From assembly GCF_000002985.6 (NCBI RefSeq), contig NC_003279.8, positions 10,788,001 to 10,852,000 on the forward strand: DNA of 64,000 nt, written 5' to 3'. The notes below the pieces were generated by a model. That model searched no databases. It saw only the letters and a list, made by a program, of their open reading frames with translations, and was not told the origin of the DNA. Positions 61,701-64,000 of this stretch are shown piece after piece. Each line of letters opens with the position of its first letter. The first letter of the stretch is position 1. The DNA is from Caenorhabditis elegans (taxonomy: Eukaryota > Nematoda > Chromadorea > Rhabditida > Rhabditidae). Position numbers and translations under genes: made by a program.

Positions 61701-62008
61701 CCTATGAGTATGATAAAGTCATGAAGACTCTTCAACAAGAATATGATCAACTTCGTAACATCCTATCAAAATATCAAAAGCCGCTGAAAAAAGTTGGCGG
61801 ACCATTTGGAGGTGTTAAAGGTGGATCATTCGAAGGATTGCCACAAAGGCCAGCCAATGGATTTTCGTTCGAAACTGAGAAAGTTCAATTGGATGTTCTA
61901 TCTGATTCGGAGGAATCTGATGAACAGCAAACTATAATTGCGACTATCGCGAAAACATCCAGTATTTTGTACGAAGAGTTCATGAAATTAATTGAATTTA
62001 AATTCTAA
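58800..62008 (+). CDS. CxH-CxxC-like repeat protein, array member 6, with GGPFGG tail repeats
   Basis: I join six exons: 58800-59823, 59877-60101, 60150-60344, 60734-60931, 61037-61204 and 61461-62008, giving 785 residues; all five introns are phase 1. Exon 1 (341 residues) is a divergent set of modules: YCGFCKTDYVG to CLDC with YKYYYDYDLEEF near the start, then modules that keep the YYIYDIKEKCLEQIEP and YVYNCEQGQFEQV strands but lose the CxH. Exons 2-6 are acidic and repetitive. The motif KKVGGPFGGVKGGSFEGLP, with NGFSFE following, occurs three times (about 59915, 61510 and 61787). Separately, YDKLVENFSQDYQKL-like segments recur near the ends of exons 4, 5 and 6. A TTTTCAG acceptor lies 20 bases before the ATG. 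Polyadenylation signal at 62085. Function unknown. Confidence 0.83.
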
Positions 62009-62432
62009 CTTTTTTTTGTAATTTTATTTTAACTTTCTTGTAAAGCGTCTTGTTTGTTTTAATTAATTTGGAATACGATTCCAGAATAAATGTGATTTAA
62101 AGTAAACATTTGTTGTAAATTAGGATACATTAAGGTGGCCAAAGAATTCGCTTTTGTGAATGGTCCTTTCTTGAAATAGTGACACTACGTGCTGAATCGC
62201 TGCCATTTCAAGAAAGTGCAGCCGACGGCGGTCCAGGTCTACGATGGAGCATTTTTTATATCGTGGCAGACCTTCAAGTTGGCGAGTTTTGCACATTTTT
62301 TATTTTATTTTTCAAAACCGGAACATCCATAATTTGCTTTGAAGAACGCCTAACTTTTTGCATTCCAACCAAAAAAACTAGGGTTACTTTCAAAAATTGA
62401 ATGTATCGAAATTTTTATTTATCAGTTACGAA
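62009..62432. other. Convergent gap
   Basis: 3' flanks of array member 6 and the minus-strand saposin-like gene. A small inverted pair, TTTCTTGAAATAG and CATTTCAAGAAA (about 62167-62215), could form a hairpin. No gene is seen; the open frame at 62179-62400 has no coding character. Confidence 0.4.
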
Positions 62433-63233
62433 TTATTGTGAAGAGCAGAATGCCACGCAAATGAGCTCTCTGAATGGACTCAAGAATGTCCAAAATGTGT
62501 TGTAGGTGAAACGAACTGGGAGATTGATCAATGTATAGCAAGGATCGTCAATATTTCCAGGGAACTTGGAGCAGGTGTTCTGAAATAGTTTTGAAAGAAA
62601 TAGTAAAATTCAACTAGTACTCTAAGTCGGAGTACCTTCAGTGAAGAAATTGCTAAAAACCTTTCCTATAGCGCCCAAATTCCCAAATTTAAAATTGAAA
62701 CTTTTCAAAAAATAAATTTAAATATTTTAAATATTAACAAGAAGGAAAAATTTAGTGAATATTCAGTTTTTGCCACTAATAATTTTGAAAGTCGACCAAA
62801 AAATCAAAATTGCTATAAATCTCTCAAAAACTTTGATTATAAATTTTTCGAAACTCTAAGAACAATTTGACACACACACATTTACAAAGACTTCGCCGGA
62901 ACTTGTATCACCGGAGACAAAATATCTCAAACCTTCGTGAACTCGACTAGTTTTTTCTCGTTTTTCAAAAATTTTTTATGTGCTGTGTTATGTTGTATGG
63001 GCCGTTTGGAGACATTTAAAGCAGATACCTTACGTACAAGTTGTTTTTTTAAATCTAAAAACACAACTCACCTTGATAACCAAATCCGAGAGTACGAAAA
63101 ATGAGTCCGCATTTTCAGGGAGCCACATGTCAACGTAGACATTACACTGTGAGCATGCCGTTTCCCAAAAGTTTTCGGCTACATAACCCTGGATTATTGT
63201 ACCAAGAATTAAACAGAAAATGACAATTTTCAT
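62433..63233 (-). CDS. Saposin-like small secreted protein
   Basis: Two minus-strand exons, 63072-63233 and 62433-62579, join in phase 0 to give 102 residues. A signal peptide (MKIVIFCLILGTIIQGYVA) precedes a mature region of about 80 residues with six cysteines at 27, 30, 57, 68, 95 and 99. CxxC at the front, two central cysteines about ten apart, and a closing CxxxC is the saposin-B disulphide pattern. C. elegans has many such proteins (spp, caenopores) acting in gut digestion or antibacterial defence, but which member this is, and whether it has that activity, I cannot say. The ATG at 63233 is chosen because the hydrophobic signal starts there; an upstream in-frame ATG at 63329 would bury it. 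Confidence 0.82.
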
Positions 63234-64000
63234 GGTTACAGGGAACGGAGAGATCTGTGTTCTGTTAAACAACAGTGAATAATGGGAAAAGAGATTTTGT
63301 TGGATTTTTGATAAATATGGTAATTTCATGAATATTCAATCACTTTCCTCTTTGCACGAAATCTGTGGAATTACTATTACTTTTTTCAAGAGATTTTTGG
63401 AGAGATTTTTTAAATATTATGGATAAGTTTCTGGACCTACAAGTTCGTAATAATAAAAAAAAATTTAGAATCCGAATCTATGAAAATTCCACCAAAATTA
63501 AAAATTATTTTTTTGCAAAAATGTGCAGTCATATGTATGTGAAAAATGAATTGGAAACAAAAACCCATCTAGCGCGCGGCTAAAATACAACTTGTAGGTC
63601 TTGTAAAGAAAAAAAACTTGTAAATCAGCATAGTCAAAAATACAAGAATATGCCTATCAAATTATAATAGTTTGTACGGAAGTATTTTTTAAAAACTTGA
63701 TAAAAATATATAAAAGCTGATTTTTTAAAAAATTCAAAAGTATGGGAAAATCATATGGAATCATTCTTTTTTATCTCAAAAAACTGTTCAGCATAGTCAA
63801 AAACACCAGCAAATACCAAACAGAGTATATTAGCTTTTACGGAAGTATTTTTTAGAAAATTGATAAAAATATATAAAAGCTGATTTTTTCAAAAATTCAA
63901 AAGTATGGGAAAATCATATGGAGTCATTCTTTTTTATCTTAAAAAACTGTTCGGCATAGTCAAAAATACCAGCAAATACCAAACAGAGTATATTAGCTTT
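63234..64000. other. Right-edge gap with tandem repeat
   Basis: Upstream region of the minus-strand saposin-like gene, then AT-rich DNA and, from about 63626, the 163-bp tandem repeat. No gene is supported. Confidence 0.4.
63626..64000. repeat. 163-bp tandem repeat (minisatellite) running off the window
   Basis: Three starts of AG/GGCATAGTCAAAAATAC occur at 63626, 63789 and 63952, exactly 163 bases apart. The units share TTTTACGGAAGTATTTTTTA, AAATATATAAAAGCTGATTT and AGTATGGGAAAATCATATGG. Units two and three differ at only a few bases, while the first is more diverged. The array continues beyond the window. Confidence 0.85.

Overview
The window reads as nematode nuclear DNA, almost certainly Caenorhabditis and probably C. 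elegans. The signs are an AT-rich background, many 45-60 base introns with TTTTCAG acceptors, TTTTCAG trans-splice acceptors just before start codons, and abundant small palindromic repeats. The predicted 1,030-residue SPT16 lies next to a MARCH6/TEB4 gene, as I recall from the C. elegans chromosome I neighbourhood of spt-16 and marc-6. That assignment is from memory and was not searched.

1-25 kb is mostly conserved housekeeping sequence. A broken partial copy of marc-6 (about 241-764) precedes spt-16 (1137-4901, FACT histone chaperone). Next come a two-zinc-finger gene with a degenerate tyrosine-recombinase-like C-terminus (5592-9900), full-length marc-6 (11637-18383, ER membrane E3 ligase), a membrane-anchored MSP-domain gene with a tRNA-Asp in its first intron (19064-20224), a tail-anchored protein of unknown role (20607-22384), and on the minus strand an SH2 plus tyrosine kinase gene (22702-24773).

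25-63 kb looks like a fast-evolving accessory region. It holds one small secreted protein gene (25815-26887), then a same-strand array of five or six large genes (29360-31109, 35381-40245, 43910-46620, 48986-50877, 53121-56380, 58800-62008). These share a repeated module that I do not recognise: CxH, about 32 residues, then CxxC, often with the consensus YYYN..T..FEEH..C..C. The repeats are followed by acidic, serine-rich or coiled-coil tails. Every intron I could resolve in these genes is phase 1. Minus-strand genes for a cysteine-rich secreted protein (40576-40944, 5' end unresolved) and a saposin-like secreted peptide (62433-63233) sit among or beside them. A small acidic protein gene (56788-57620) lies between two array members.

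The gene-poor gaps hold transposon-derived sequence: a 1.41-kb near-perfect palindrome with TA target duplication, a hAT-like element with a perfect 8-bp duplication, a LINE 3' fragment in a kinase intron, several copies of one palindromic repeat in introns, and a 163-bp tandem repeat running off the right edge.
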